Assembly: GCA_900099715.1 (NCBI GenBank)
Contig: FMTG01000005.1
Span: forward strand, 84,226 to 148,225
Direction of reading: 5' to 3'
DNA from: Ruminococcaceae bacterium YRB3002
GTDB lineage: Bacteria; Bacillota; Clostridia; Saccharofermentanales; Saccharofermentanaceae
DNA length: 64,000 bases
Under the pieces are notes generated by a model. The model saw only the letters and a list, made by a program, of their open reading frames with translations. It did no database searches and was not told the DNA's origin. A program made the position numbers and the translations under genes. Positions 37,878-48,600 of the stretch are shown here, in pieces; position 1 is the first letter of the stretch, and each line of letters opens with the position of its first letter.

Positions 37878-39411
37878 ATATGTTCACCTTATATATCAGA
37901 GCCTGTCTCACATGTCTGATGTCGATTTCCTCTGACCCTTCCATATCTGCTATTGTCCTTGCCACTTTTATGAGTTTGATGAAGCCCCTGCCGGAAAGTC
38001 CTGCCGACTTGGCTGCCGTCGCAGCGAATTCCGAGACCTTGTCGCTGTATTTGAACAGCCTCTTATCGGCACGTGGGCTCGTCCCGTTGAACACCTTGTT
38101 GCAGCCGTATGACCAGAAATAACGCCTCTCCTGCATCTTCCACGCCCTGTCTATCCTGGCTCTTGCATCCTCGTCGATCGCCTTGAGTTCCTTTGATCTG
38201 CTGTCGGTCATAGCCTGAAGATCTTCCGCTTTAACTGACCTCATCTCCGTAAACAGATCTATCCTGTCGAGAAAAGCGCCTGACAGACGGTTCAGGTAAG
38301 CCTTGCGCATCGTCGGGGTACATCTGCATTTGTTGCCTTCCTCGAACATCATGCCGCACTTACAGGGATTGCATGCCGCCACAAAAAGGAACGACGCCGG
38401 TATCTTGTTGACCTTCCCGTCCTTTACAACCCTGACCGTATGCTCCTCCAGAGGGACCTTAAGTTCCTCGATCGTCCTGATGGGGAATTCATTGATCTCA
38501 TCGGCAAATATCACACCGTTATTGGCGAGCGCCAGTTCGCCCGGCACCACACTGTTGACCTTGCCTGTAAGCTTAGATGCGGTACAGTTGCTGTATAGCC
38601 TCCTGAAAGGCCTTCGCACCGGTCCGCCGCGGTCTCCGCTAAGTTCCGCCATTGCCATTACCTGTCTTGCCTCATAATCGTCAAGCGGTGGCAGAAGTCC
38701 TTCTATTATCTGTGCCGCCATCGTCTTGCCCGCGCCGGGACTTCCCATAAGAAGTATGCTGTGCATGCCCGCACAGGCAGTCACAACAGCCTCCATCGCC
38801 TTAGGCTGCCCGTACAGTTCTGACAGTCTTATTGCATCCTCCGCGCCGCCAACATCCATGTTGATCCTGAACATCTCCGCATTGTATCCGACGCCCTCGA
38901 AGATCGCACATGTCTCAGACAGATCCTTTACACACATACAGCCCACACCTGAACATGCGGCAGCAAACTTCTCGTCTTCCGGAATGATTACGATATCTGC
39001 GGGATCCCTCGCCTCCTCCATGAGCCTCAGGACAGCTCCGGGGGTGCCTCTGACGTCACCGCTCAAAGACAGCTCTCCCTGGGCATATACCCTCATACCG
39101 GCCGGGTATGCCAGAACGCCTGAGATGAACAGGATCCCCAGTGCTATCGGGAGATCAAAGCCCGATCCCGATTTATGCATATATGCCGGCGTGATATTGA
39201 CGGTTATGTGTCCCTTTGGCATCAGGAATCCCATCGACCTTACCGCGGACGTTATCCTCCCTCTCGATTCCCTGATCGAAGAATCGCACAGACCCACTAT
39301 ATCGAAAGTAGGTATCCCCGGAGACAGTGATATCTCTATAGTGGATCTCTGCGCGAGCACGCCGTCAACAAAGCATGATTCGATCTTAACCACCTTGTGC
39401 CTTACAGTCAT
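37867..39411 (-). CDS. YifB/ComM family AAA+ ATPase with Mg-chelatase-like domain
   Basis: The 514-residue protein matches YifB, related to ComM, a helicase that promotes branch migration in transformation. It has an N-terminal ChlI-like domain (with G-I-P-T-F-D-I-V-G-L), Walker A G-S-P-G-A-G-K-T near 220, Walker B A-D-E-I-N-E-F near 297 and sensor N-P-C-K-C-G near 349. It overlaps dprA by 11 bases, matching the common yifB-dprA pairing. A GGAGG site precedes the ATG. It is divergent from ychF across about 155 bases. Confidence 0.94.
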   Translation of the reverse strand: MTVRHKVVKIESCFVDGVLAQRSTIEISLSPGIPTFDIVGLCDSSIRESRGRITSAVRSMGFLMPKGHITVNITPAYMHKSGSGFDLPIALGILFISGVLAYPAGMRVYAQGELSLSGDVRGTPGAVLRLMEEARDPADIVIIPEDEKFAAACSGVGCMCVKDLSETCAIFEGVGYNAEMFRINMDVGGAEDAIRLSELYGQPKAMEAVVTACAGMHSILLMGSPGAGKTMAAQIIEGLLPPLDDYEARQVMAMAELSGDRGGPVRRPFRRLYSNCTASKLTGKVNSVVPGELALANNGVIFADEINEFPIRTIEELKVPLEEHTVRVVKDGKVNKIPASFLFVAACNPCKCGMMFEEGNKCRCTPTMRKAYLNRLSGAFLDRIDLFTEMRSVKAEDLQAMTDSRSKELKAIDEDARARIDRAWKMQERRYFWSYGCNKVFNGTSPRADKRLFKYSDKVSEFAATAAKSAGLSGRGFIKLIKVARTIADMEGSEEIDIRHVRQALIYKVNIYET

Positions 39412-39567
39412 TTCTGATTACCTCCTTCGGTTGATATATAATTCGAGGTTAGCACCGATCTGCCTCAAAAAAGCTCCGAAATAATACGAAAATATACGGT
39501 TTTGTCGATTTTGTCGTTTTTTGTGTTAAAATACACGGCTGGAAAATAATTATAAGAGGTGAACGAT

Positions 39568-40659
39568 ATGAAGCTCGGAATAGTAGGTCTCCCAAACGTA
39601 GGCAAGAGCACGCTCTTTAACGCGATTACAAAGGCAGGCGCAGAGTCAGCCAACTATCCTTTCTGTACAATAGAACCGAATGTGGGAGTCGTCGCTGTCC
39701 CCGACAGCCGTCTCGACAGACTTGCCGAGATGTATAACCCGGAGAAATATACTCCCGCAGTAGTTGAATTTGTTGATATTGCAGGTCTCGTAAAGGGTGC
39801 CAGCAAGGGCGAAGGTCTTGGCAACAAGTTCCTCTCCAACATCCGCGAGTGCGATGCCATCGTTCACGTAGTAAGATGCTTTGACGACCCCGACGTGGTT
39901 CACGTTGACGGCAACGCAGATCCCGAGCGTGACATAGGAGTTATCGATATCGAGCTCATCCTCTCCGACATGGAGATCGTGGAGAAAAGGATCGAGCGCG
40001 TCAAGAAGATGATGAAAGGCGGCGACAAGTCTTTCGCGCCGGAGCTCGAATTGTTCGAGCGCATTTATGATTGCCTCCAGAACGAGAAGCCTGCAAGGAG
40101 TCTCGAGTTCGACGAGGACGAACAGCTGATGCTCCGTGACTGCCAGCTCATCTCCCTGAAGCCCGTCCTCTTCTGTGCCAACATCGCCGAAAGCGACATC
40201 AAGAATCCCGACATCCCCTATGTAAACAAAGTGCGCGAGATCGCTGCCGCACAGGATGCCGAGGTAGTTGTTATATCAGCAAAGATCGAAGACGAACTGG
40301 GCCAGCTCGATCCTGAAGACCGCGAGATGTTCCTCGAGGATCTTGGTCTCGACTGTGCCGGTCTCGACAAGATGATCCAGGCTTCATATAAGCTCCTGGG
40401 TCTCATCTCCTTCCTCACAGCCGGTCCTCAGGAAGTCCGTGCATGGACGATCCGCAAGGGTACCAAGGCGCCTCAGGCCGCAGGCAAGATCCATTCTGAC
40501 TTCGAGCGCGGCTTTATCCGTGCGGAAGTTGTTGCATATGATGATCTTATTGCAAACGGCTCCTACAACGCAGCTAAGGAAAAAGGCCTTGTAAGATCAG
40601 AAGGCAAGGAATATGTCATGAAGGACGGAGATGTAGTTCTGTTCAGGTTTAACGTCTAA
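39568..40659 (+). CDS. ychF: ribosome-binding ATPase YchF
   Basis: YchF is an Obg-related ATPase tied to ribosomes and oxidative-stress control. The 363-residue product starts [15 protein letters not shown]; a GTG 3 codons earlier (39559) is less likely because AGAGGTG then spaces correctly to the ATG. The nucleotide-specificity motif reads N-I-A-E near 206 in place of the GTPase N-K-x-D, the basis for ATP preference. The C-terminal TGS domain carries [10 protein letters not shown]-rich stretch followed by TAAAAT near 39530 may be its promoter. Confidence 0.97.
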   Translation: MKLGIVGLPNVGKSTLFNAITKAGAESANYPFCTIEPNVGVVAVPDSRLDRLAEMYNPEKYTPAVVEFVDIAGLVKGASKGEGLGNKFLSNIRECDAIVHVVRCFDDPDVVHVDGNADPERDIGVIDIELILSDMEIVEKRIERVKKMMKGGDKSFAPELELFERIYDCLQNEKPARSLEFDEDEQLMLRDCQLISLKPVLFCANIAESDIKNPDIPYVNKVREIAAAQDAEVVVISAKIEDELGQLDPEDREMFLEDLGLDCAGLDKMIQASYKLLGLISFLTAGPQEVRAWTIRKGTKAPQAAGKIHSDFERGFIRAEVVAYDDLIANGSYNAAKEKGLVRSEGKEYVMKDGDVVLFRFNV

Positions 40660-40713
40660 GGGCTCGAACGCACGAATTTGTGATGCTTCGGGAATGCGGC
40701 GGTTGCGGAAAAT

Positions 40714-40774
40714 GTGAAATGGGGACGGTTCCTTTTTCACCGTTTTGGTGAAAAAGGAACCGTCCCCATTTCAC
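40714..40774. repeat. perfect 27-bp inverted repeat (palindromic mobile-type element)
   Basis: Two perfectly complementary 27-base arms (40714-40740 and 40748-40774) flank a 7-base loop CGTTTTG. Each arm contains GGGGACGG and ends GTGAAA. This pattern is known to me as a dispersed palindrome in many bacterial genomes, sometimes tied to REP-type transposases. The minus-strand gene at 40737-41261 runs into it, and its last 12 codons and stop lie in or directly beside the element. It sits between two convergent genes and should fold into a long hairpin. Confidence 0.9.
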
Positions 40775-41261
40775 CAAGTCCAGACACAACGAGTGCAGCA
40801 CCGATCAGCCTGATGACTGTAACTATCCCGCCCCATGGGCTGAGGATTATCGCTCCGAGAATAACCGACACAACTGATGCTGCTATACCAAACCATTTCG
40901 CAGCTCCTGATAAACCTTCTGAAGAGATCACTTTCATCAGTTCGACGATACCCTCGGTTATGAAGAAAATGCCGAATGTTATCGAAGCGATCGTGACAAA
41001 GATGCTGTTATACTGCAGGATCACTGCACCGAATATGATCATCAGGACTGCCCGTACGAGGAACAGAACGTGACGGTCACCCATTTTCCTGTCACGTGAG
41101 GCAACTATCAGATACCTGACCATCTCATATATTCCGAGCGCGATAAAAAAGACAGCAGAGATTATCCACAGAAGTCCCGAGATGTACTGCGGGATTATCA
41201 TAAAGACAATCCCCGCTATCAATTCAGTTATTGTCCGCGGATAATCAGAACGCTTTCTCAA
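40737..41261 (-). CDS. DUF308/HdeD-like small membrane protein with repeat-derived C-terminus
   Basis: The 174-residue protein has about six hydrophobic helices in three pairs (roughly 10-55, 68-108, 120-160) with G-I-V-F, G-I-Y-E and G-I-x-E motifs, fitting the DUF308/HdeD family. HdeD in E. coli is linked to acid resistance; the role here is unknown. The last residues (G-E-M-G-T-V-P-F-S-P-K-R) and the TGA stop are written by the palindromic element at 40714-40774, so the native end was replaced or extended. It overlaps the downstream-facing ydcF-type gene by 4 bases at its start. Confidence 0.8.
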   Translation of the reverse strand: MRKRSDYPRTITELIAGIVFMIIPQYISGLLWIISAVFFIALGIYEMVRYLIVASRDRKMGDRHVLFLVRAVLMIIFGAVILQYNSIFVTIASITFGIFFITEGIVELMKVISSEGLSGAAKWFGIAASVVSVILGAIILSPWGGIVTVIRLIGAALVVSGLGEMGTVPFSPKR

Positions 41262-41962
41262 TCCAGTGTCACCTCACCATTTCCGTGAATATCGATTGCC
41301 GGGCCTCTGTACGTGGGAGCGGGCTTGAAGATGCACCAGATAAGGTCCTTGCATCTGGCTATGCTCTCGCGCACATAGTTGTAGGGTTTGACGATGTAGT
41401 TGCCCTGGATGGCACGTACACCTTTGCAGTCGATACCGAAGGCACGGCAGTCATAGACTGAACGGGCAAGATGGTACGACTGTGTAACTACTATTGCTTT
41501 CGAGATGCCGAATATCTCTTTGGCTCTGATCATGGTCTCGTATGTGGAGAAGCCTGCATGATCCATGAATATGTCCTCGGATGGCACGCCGTTGTCCAGC
41601 GCGAACTTGCGCATGACACCCACCTCGTTATAGTCATCTCTGCCGTGGTCTCCGCTCATCAGGATCTTGGGGGCATATCCCTGATGATACAGGCTCACGG
41701 CCGTTGCCAGCCTGTCGTGCAGAAACGGAGTCGGCGTCTCATCATCATAGACACCGCAGCCGAGAACTATAATGCAGTCACAGTCTTCCTCAGGGCCGCT
41801 GATCTCATCGAGATCATAGAGCACGCTGTCTGTTGACATGACCACTATCGTATTTGCCACGCCGAAGGACAGCGCCGCCACAAGTCCCGCTATAAGCAGC
41901 ACGGCAAGCATTTTCTTGAAGATACGGACTGCCTTAGAGCTGCTCTCCGCCTTCTTTATCAT
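41258..41962 (-). CDS. YdcF/SanA-like DUF218 domain protein
   Basis: A membrane-anchored protein with one N-terminal helix (about residues 16-38) and an extracytoplasmic DUF218 domain. Family blocks are I-V-L-G-C-G, S-G-D-H-G near residue 110, and T-Q-S-Y-H-L-A-R near 160. Related SanA/YdcF proteins affect envelope barrier or vancomycin tolerance, but their reaction is not settled. An ATG at 41983 is also in frame. I prefer the ATG at 41962 because an AGAAGGA site sits 4 bases before it and the overlap with the next gene is smaller. It lies in the polA-coaE operon. Confidence 0.85.
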   Translation of the reverse strand: MIKKAESSSKAVRIFKKMLAVLLIAGLVAALSFGVANTIVVMSTDSVLYDLDEISGPEEDCDCIIVLGCGVYDDETPTPFLHDRLATAVSLYHQGYAPKILMSGDHGRDDYNEVGVMRKFALDNGVPSEDIFMDHAGFSTYETMIRAKEIFGISKAIVVTQSYHLARSVYDCRAFGIDCKGVRAIQGNYIVKPYNYVRESIARCKDLIWCIFKPAPTYRGPAIDIHGNGEVTLD

Positions 41963-42278
41963 CTTTTCCTTCTTGTTCTTCATCTATACTTTTTACCTTT
42001 CCCTGTTCCACTTCCTTCATGATCTCCCCTATATTCCTCACAATCCTCATTATCGCCCACATGGTGATCAGGTACACGGACAGTATCGACACCTCCGATA
42101 TCACCACGAAAATCATTGGCAGCCCCTGCATGACAAAAGTCATGACCGTGAGCACCAATGTCCCCGACAGATACACCGCCGTAGTTGCCGTAATGAATTT
42201 GTTCCTGAACCTGACGATCACAATGGCAAGCCATATGATAACAAGAGCGCTTACGGAAGCGGCAATTACAGTATTCAA
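41934..42278 (-). CDS. small membrane protein of unknown function
   Basis: The 114-residue protein has three likely hydrophobic helices (about 4-24, 31-52, 55-82) and a highly charged, Glu/Lys-rich C-terminal tail. I do not recognise a family. Its ATG overlaps the coaE stop by 4 bases and its end overlaps the DUF218 gene, so it is probably translated as part of this operon. The charged tail should lie on the cytoplasmic side if the first segment enters from inside. The overlap with a different frame gives the tail a constrained composition. Confidence 0.7.
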   Translation of the reverse strand: MNTVIAASVSALVIIWLAIVIVRFRNKFITATTAVYLSGTLVLTVMTFVMQGLPMIFVVISEVSILSVYLITMWAIMRIVRNIGEIMKEVEQGKVKSIDEEQEGKDDKEGGEQL

Positions 42279-42880
42279 AGCCTGATACCTCTTCCGTTCA
42301 GTTCTTTCTCGATGAGTTTGTCAACGGCAGCATAAGTCTCATCAATGGAACCTGAGTTATCGATAGCATGCTCGCCCAGTTCCATATACTCTTCGTCTGT
42401 CATTTGCATGGCGATCCTTCTTATGGCATCTTCCCTGTCCATGCCCCTGTTCTCAAGCCTTGCAAGCCTGATCTTAGTGTCGCATGTCACGACCCAGATC
42501 TGGTTGCAGAGTGCCACGAATCTGTTGACCGGGATCGGTACGTCAAGGACGACACACTTGGTTCCCTTCTCGCGGAGTTTCTCCACCTCATGCTCCATAT
42601 CCTCCAGGACATAGCGGTGGATGATGGCAGACAGATCGTCGAGCTTTGTCTTATCCTTGAAAACTATGGAAGACACGTATTTACGGTTGAGCGCACCATT
42701 CTCCCTGACGGCGCGCTTGCCGAGGATCTGCTCGATCGCCGGGACCGCCACACCGCCGGCATCAGTAACCTTACGGGATATCTCATCAGCATCGACAACG
42801 ATGAGACCCTTATCGTGAAGATAAGCACTTACAGTTGACTTGCCGGAACCTATACCGCCTGTAATTCCAAGAACAAACAT
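42275..42880 (-). CDS. coaE: dephospho-CoA kinase
   Basis: CoaE phosphorylates the ribose of dephospho-CoA, the last step in CoA synthesis. The 201-residue protein starts M-F-V-L-G-I-T-G-G-I-G-S-G-K-S-T, the P-loop. D-A-D-E-I-S-R near 35 and a lid region with R-L-x-x-R-x-x-M are also seen. The frame is open 22 codons further upstream, but the ATG at 42878-42880 has a GGGAG site 10 bases away and the family N-terminus. It follows polA after 28 bases, a common Firmicutes neighbourhood. Confidence 0.95.
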   Translation of the reverse strand: MFVLGITGGIGSGKSTVSAYLHDKGLIVVDADEISRKVTDAGGVAVPAIEQILGKRAVRENGALNRKYVSSIVFKDKTKLDDLSAIIHRYVLEDMEHEVEKLREKGTKCVVLDVPIPVNRFVALCNQIWVVTCDTKIRLARLENRGMDREDAIRRIAMQMTDEEYMELGEHAIDNSGSIDETYAAVDKLIEKELNGRGIRL

Positions 42881-42908
42881 ATTCAATAAACTCCCTGTAA
42901 CGTATGGC

Positions 42909-45623
42909 TTACTTGGCCTTAAGCCAGTTATCTCCGATACCCACATCGGCTATCAGCGGGATGGCGAGATTCACCGCAGATTCCATCTCTCTCTTGAGCA
43001 GATCCGCAACGCCGATCTCCTCGCCCTTACCGCATTCCACGATCAGCTCGTCGTGAACCTGCATAACAAGTCTCGCATCGGGGTATTCATTGAGAAGTGC
43101 ACGGTACACCTTATTCATGGCAATCTTGATGATATCTGCAGCACTGCCCTGAATAGGCGTGTTCATTGCAGCCCTCAGCCCGAAATTACGGACATTCCTG
43201 TTCTGGCTCTTAAGCTCCGTCAGATATCTTCTCCTGCCGAATATCGTCTCTACATAACCTTTCTTCTCGCCGTCAGCTTTAAGTCCGTTGAGGAAACCCA
43301 TGATCCCGGGGAACTGCTTCTCATACTCTCTGATAAGATCAGCCGCCTCTTTGAATCCGATCTGAAGATCGTTGGACAGACCATATTCCGATATTCCGTA
43401 GATAATGCTGAAGTTTACCGTCTTCGCTGCCGCCCTCATCTTGGATGTAACCTCATCAGTGCTTCTGAGGCCGTACACTTTCACGGCAGTCATCTTATGT
43501 ACGTCCTGATCATGCACGAAAGCATCGCACATATCCTTATCCCCTGACAGTGCCGCCAGCAGTCTCAGCTCGATCTGGGAGTAGTCGGCATCGACCAGCA
43601 GTTTTCCGTCTTCCGCAGTAAACGCCGCTCTTATCCTGGCCCCCTCATCAGATCTGACGGGGATATTCTGAAGATTCGGTTCAGTGGAAGACAGCCTTCC
43701 CGTGTTAGTCAGTGTCTGCGTAAAAGTCGTTCTGATCCTGCCGTCACTGTCTATGGATTTGATAAGTCCTGCCGCATATGTTGAATCAAGCTTGGACAGT
43801 TCACGGTAATCTATGATCAGGTCGATCACGGGGTGATACTGCCTGAGTCTGTTGAGCTCATCTATTCCTGTGGAATATACTCCCGTCTTGCCCTTCTTGC
43901 CGTGAGGCAGCGCCAGTCCGTCCGCCTCATAAAGAACGTCTGCCAGCTGCTTTGGCGAGTTGATATTGAACCTCTTGCCGCACATCTCGTAGATCTGTGC
44001 CGACAAAATGTCGAGGCGCCTTGTATATTCTGCGTGGAGGTCATCGAGCATGTCACGGGATACGTGCATGCCGGTCCTTTCGATAGCGTCAAGGGTAATG
44101 ACCAGAGGGAATTCTATATCGTAGAGAAGATTCCCGAGGCCGCGTGCTTCTGTCTCCTTCTTCTGAAGCTGTGCAACAAAGAGGTTCAGCATCGCCTTCC
44201 GTCCTGCGGCAATAAACTCTTTCTCCTCAGCCTTGTCATCCATCAGGAAATCCATTGTAAGCTGCCTTGAGGCGGCATCCTCCCTGAAAGGATACATCAG
44301 TCCCGTCGCAGTCTCATAAAGCCTCGTGAAATCAGGCTTTCCGCCCTCAGCCATATTGAGCACCGCGCCTGCCACCGCGGTATCAAATACCTTATCCACG
44401 CATGGAAGCGGAACGGGAAGTATCTTCGACTTGTCCTTATACTCGAAAGCCACAGGCACAACATCCCCGTCCCTCCCGAAAACCTTAACCGCAGTCTCCG
44501 GCTCCATAACGTAAACTTTGCAGTCGCCTTCACTGACGACGATCATCTTATTATTCACAAAATCGACGGACATCTCACGGCTCATGAGGCTATCACTGAC
44601 AGCGGAGGGATCATCAACATACACGACGCTCATATCGGAAGAAATGAAAGCCTTGATCTTCTCAAGGATCTCCTCATCAACACCATTCGAAGAGGAAGCC
44701 GCCACAGCGGAATCCGGATCATAAGCCCCCTTGCGTGATATTCCTAACTTCTTGATGAAGCTCCGTAATGCCAGTCTGTTCAGTTCATCGTACAGAGCAT
44801 CATTAGCCGCTTCATCAGTTGGCAGGCCATGGTAATCAGTAGCCTCTATGCCATAGGGAACAGGCACTTCCCTGTCGATAGTACAGAGCTTTATATTGAG
44901 ATCGAGCAGTTCATGCGATTCGTTAAGACGGGCTGCCAAAGAAGGCGACATCTCATCTGTATGCGACAGCACACCTTCTATGTCACCATACTGCGCTATA
45001 AGCTTGAAAGCAGTCTTCTCGCCCACTTTCTCGACGCCCCTGATATTATCGGAATTATCGCCCATCAAGGCCTTAACATATACGAAAACTTCCGGCTTAA
45101 CGCCATAGGTTGTCTCAAACATGGCGCGGTCGTACAGCACCCTTGGATCCTTGCCCTTGCCGGACTGCGGAAGTATCACTGACACGCTGTCGGAAATCAG
45201 CTGGAAATCATCGTGGTCACCACTGAAGATATACACAGTATCGCCTGCTTCGGAACCCAGTCTGGACAGCGTGCCGATAAGGTCATCAGCCTCGTAGCCT
45301 TCCAGCTCCATGCGTGCGATCCCCCACTTGTCCAGAAGATCCTTGACCACCGGCATCTGAGCTGACAGGTCGTCAGGCATGCCCTTACGGTTAGCCTTGT
45401 AATCGGCGCTCATCTTATGCCTGAACGTCGGTGCCTTGAGGTCAAAACAGACGCAGATCTTATCAGGTTCATATTCCTTCATGACACCGTGAAGTGAATT
45501 CAGGAATCCGTTCACGGCACCTGTCGGTGTACCGTCAGGCGCAGTCATCGGAGCTCTTCCGATTACTGCGAAATAAGCCCTGTTTATAATGGAGTTGCCA
45601 TCTACAAGAAGGAGCCTGCCCAT
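42909..45623 (-). CDS. polA: DNA polymerase I
   Basis: PolA removes RNA primers and fills gaps. The 904-residue protein has the 5'-3' exonuclease domain (about 1-290: Y-E-A-D-D, G-D-H-D-D-F, G-D-N-S-D-N) and the polymerase domain (about 500-904: D-Y-S-Q-I-E-L-R, the O-helix K-x-V-N-F-S-I-I-Y-G, V-H-D-E-L). The middle 3'-5' exonuclease domain lacks the D-x-E motif; the corresponding stretch reads S-V-D-F-V-N-N. Proofreading is therefore probably lost, as in Bacillus PolA. Its ATG overlaps the activase stop by 1 base. Confidence 0.97.
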   Translation of the reverse strand: MGRLLLVDGNSIINRAYFAVIGRAPMTAPDGTPTGAVNGFLNSLHGVMKEYEPDKICVCFDLKAPTFRHKMSADYKANRKGMPDDLSAQMPVVKDLLDKWGIARMELEGYEADDLIGTLSRLGSEAGDTVYIFSGDHDDFQLISDSVSVILPQSGKGKDPRVLYDRAMFETTYGVKPEVFVYVKALMGDNSDNIRGVEKVGEKTAFKLIAQYGDIEGVLSHTDEMSPSLAARLNESHELLDLNIKLCTIDREVPVPYGIEATDYHGLPTDEAANDALYDELNRLALRSFIKKLGISRKGAYDPDSAVAASSSNGVDEEILEKIKAFISSDMSVVYVDDPSAVSDSLMSREMSVDFVNNKMIVVSEGDCKVYVMEPETAVKVFGRDGDVVPVAFEYKDKSKILPVPLPCVDKVFDTAVAGAVLNMAEGGKPDFTRLYETATGLMYPFREDAASRQLTMDFLMDDKAEEKEFIAAGRKAMLNLFVAQLQKKETEARGLGNLLYDIEFPLVITLDAIERTGMHVSRDMLDDLHAEYTRRLDILSAQIYEMCGKRFNINSPKQLADVLYEADGLALPHGKKGKTGVYSTGIDELNRLRQYHPVIDLIIDYRELSKLDSTYAAGLIKSIDSDGRIRTTFTQTLTNTGRLSSTEPNLQNIPVRSDEGARIRAAFTAEDGKLLVDADYSQIELRLLAALSGDKDMCDAFVHDQDVHKMTAVKVYGLRSTDEVTSKMRAAAKTVNFSIIYGISEYGLSNDLQIGFKEAADLIREYEKQFPGIMGFLNGLKADGEKKGYVETIFGRRRYLTELKSQNRNVRNFGLRAAMNTPIQGSAADIIKIAMNKVYRALLNEYPDARLVMQVHDELIVECGKGEEIGVADLLKREMESAVNLAIPLIADVGIGDNWLKAK

Positions 45624-48600
45624 TACTTGCCCTCCGCTTCTATCTCTCTTCTCCTGACCGCATGCGCAGTACTGATCATGAGCTTGATACGGTTCAGCTG
45701 ATTAGCCTCCGAAGCACCCGGATCGTAATCGATCGGTATGATATTGGAATTCGGATACTGTCTTCTGAGCTCCTTGATCATGCCCTTGCCGGTAACGTGG
45801 TTAGGCAGACACGCGAAAGGCTGTGCACATATGATATTAGGCACACCGTCCTGGATCAGCTCGATCATCTCAGCTGTAAGGAACCATCCCTCACCGCAGA
45901 AGTTACCGCAGCTGAGGACTGTTGATGACTTGGAAGCCAGTTCCTCGATCCTCTCGGTCAGCATAAACTTGCCGCCTGTCTTCTTAAACGCCTCATTGAT
46001 CGGCTTTCTGAACCTCTCAAGAACGTCGATGGCCGCCTGATTGATCCTTGCTGTCCTCTTGCTCCTTCCGAGGTTGCTCTCAGCCCAGATGGGGTTGTAG
46101 CAGCAGTACAGGAAGAAATCGAGAACGCCCGGGAGCACGCCTTCACATCCTTCAGCCTCAATGACATCGATAGCATTGTTGTTGGCATCCGGATGGAACT
46201 TGACTAGGATCTCACCTACAAGACCGACACGGGGCTTACGGGGTATATCCTGAAGAGGAAGCTTATCGAACAGGGTAACTGCCAGACTTACGAACTTCTT
46301 GTAAGATCTCACTCTGGGGATATTGTCGAGATCTGCACCGATCTCCTTGAGGCATGCCTTGATGGCGGCTTTCTCGTCCTCGGGTCTGTCCCAGTAATTA
46401 TTGGGCATGACCTGATCATATCTCGGCGTGAGATCGTCATCCTTCTCTGAAGGATTGAGCATCTTGCGTCCGATCCTGTTGATGTACATGTAAAGGGCAT
46501 TTGCAGAACCCTTAACCTTCTCGTAAGGCCTTGTCCTTAGAAGCAATGTTGTCAGCATATCACCGAGGCAAAGTGCCTTGATGGCTGTAAACGCGAATGA
46601 AGGTGTTATCTTCCATCCTTCGTTCTTCTCGAACTGCTGAACGGAAATGGCAACGACAGGGATCTGGGGGAAGCCTGCATCCTTGAGAGCTTTTCTCAGG
46701 AACGCAACATAGTTCGTTGCACGGCATCCGCCGCCCGTCTGAGTGATCATGAGCGTGCAGTTATTGGGATCGACTTCACCCTTCAGCACCGCATTCATCA
46801 TCTGGCCAACTACAACGATCGTCGGGAAGCAGGCATCGTTATTAACGTACTTAAGTCCGCACTCGATGTCTTCTCTTGTAGCCTGCTTAAGGAGCTTCAG
46901 ATGGTATCCAGCATCATGGAATGCAGCCTCCACAAAATCAAACTGGATAGGTGCCATCTGAGGTGCTATGAGAGTATGCTTCTTCTTCGCATCCTTAGTG
47001 AACTCGGCGCGCTTGAGAGTATATCTTCCCTCTTCCGCTATCTTGTTGGGATCTTCAGAAGGCCCCTCGCCGCGCTTTGCCATCTCCGCTCTCTCGTTCA
47101 TGGCAACAACAAGCGATCTCATCCTTATCCTGGCAGCACCGAGATTGGATACCTCATCTATCTTGAGAAGCGTGTAGAGCTTTCCGGACTGCTCCAGTAT
47201 CTCCTGAACCTGATCTGACGTAACCGCATCAAGACCGCAGCCGAAGCTGGTAAGCTGGACAAGTTCCAGTTCAGGTCTTGTAATAACGAATGCCGCAGCC
47301 TCATAAAGCCTTGTGTGGTACATCCACTGGTCAACGACTCTTATAGGTCTCTTGAGTCTTCCCGGCTTAGCTACGGAATCCTCCGTCAGCACGGCAAGTC
47401 CAAGTGAATTGATCATCTCAGGAATGCCGTGGTTGATCTCAGGATCGATGTGATACGGTCTTCCTGCGAGTACGATACCCTTGATGCCGCGTTTATTGAT
47501 ATCCTCAAGGATCTCTGCACCCTTTTTGCGGATATCCTCCTTGAAGTTATAGTACTCTTCGCATCCTGCCTCAACAGCCTCCCTGGCCTCATCCACGGAA
47601 ACGCCGCAATACTCGAAGCACTTGGCGAGATTGGAAGCAACCGTCTCCATATTATCAAGCGGCATAAAAGGATTGAGATATCTTATCTCCTTCTCCTTGA
47701 GGTTCTCCACGTTGTTCCTGATAACCTCAGGATAAGAGCAGACGATAGGACAGTTGTAGTGATTGCCCGAATTCTGGTTCTCCACCTGCTCATAAGGAAC
47801 AGACGGATAGAAGATCGTCGTGATGCCCTTGGCGATAAGATTCTCTATGTGACCGTGTGCAAGCTTTGCAGGATAGCACACTGACTCCGAAGGGATCGTC
47901 TCCATGCCCTTCTCGAAGAGTGCATGCGAGGATCTTGCAGATATGACGACTCTGAATCCCAGCTTCGTAAGTACCGTAAACCAGAACGGATAGTTCTCGT
48001 ACTGGTTGAGACATCTGGGTATTCCGATCTCGCCTCTGGGCGCATCCTCAGCCTTGAGAGGCTTATACTTGAAGGTTCTCTCGTATTTATACTTGAACAG
48101 GTTCGGGATGGCTTCCTTATCGTCGTGTTTCTGGGACAGTGCAATGTCCTCACCGCGCTCGCATCTGTTACCCGATACGAACTTTCGTCCGTTGGAGAAT
48201 GTAGCTATCGTCAGACGGCAGTGATTCGTACATCCCGGGCACTGCGTATTCTCTGTCTCCATCTCGAAAGAATCGAGCTCGGAAGGCCCGAGTATCCTCG
48301 ACCTGTTTGTATATTCATCCCTGTCTGACAGCAGTTCAGGGCATCTGTCCTTCGCGATCAGCGCCGCACCGAAAGCACCCATGAGGCCTGCCACATTAGG
48401 TCTTATAACATCTCTCTGGGAAATGATCTCAAAGCACCTCAGGATAGCGTCATTGAGGAAAGTACCGCCCTGAACGACTATATTCTTTCCGAGCTGCTCT
48501 GTATCCCTTATCTTGATAACCTTGTAGAGCGCATTTCGAACGACTGAATAAGAAAGGCCGGCAGAGATATCTCCGACGGATGCGCCTTCCTTCTGCGCCT

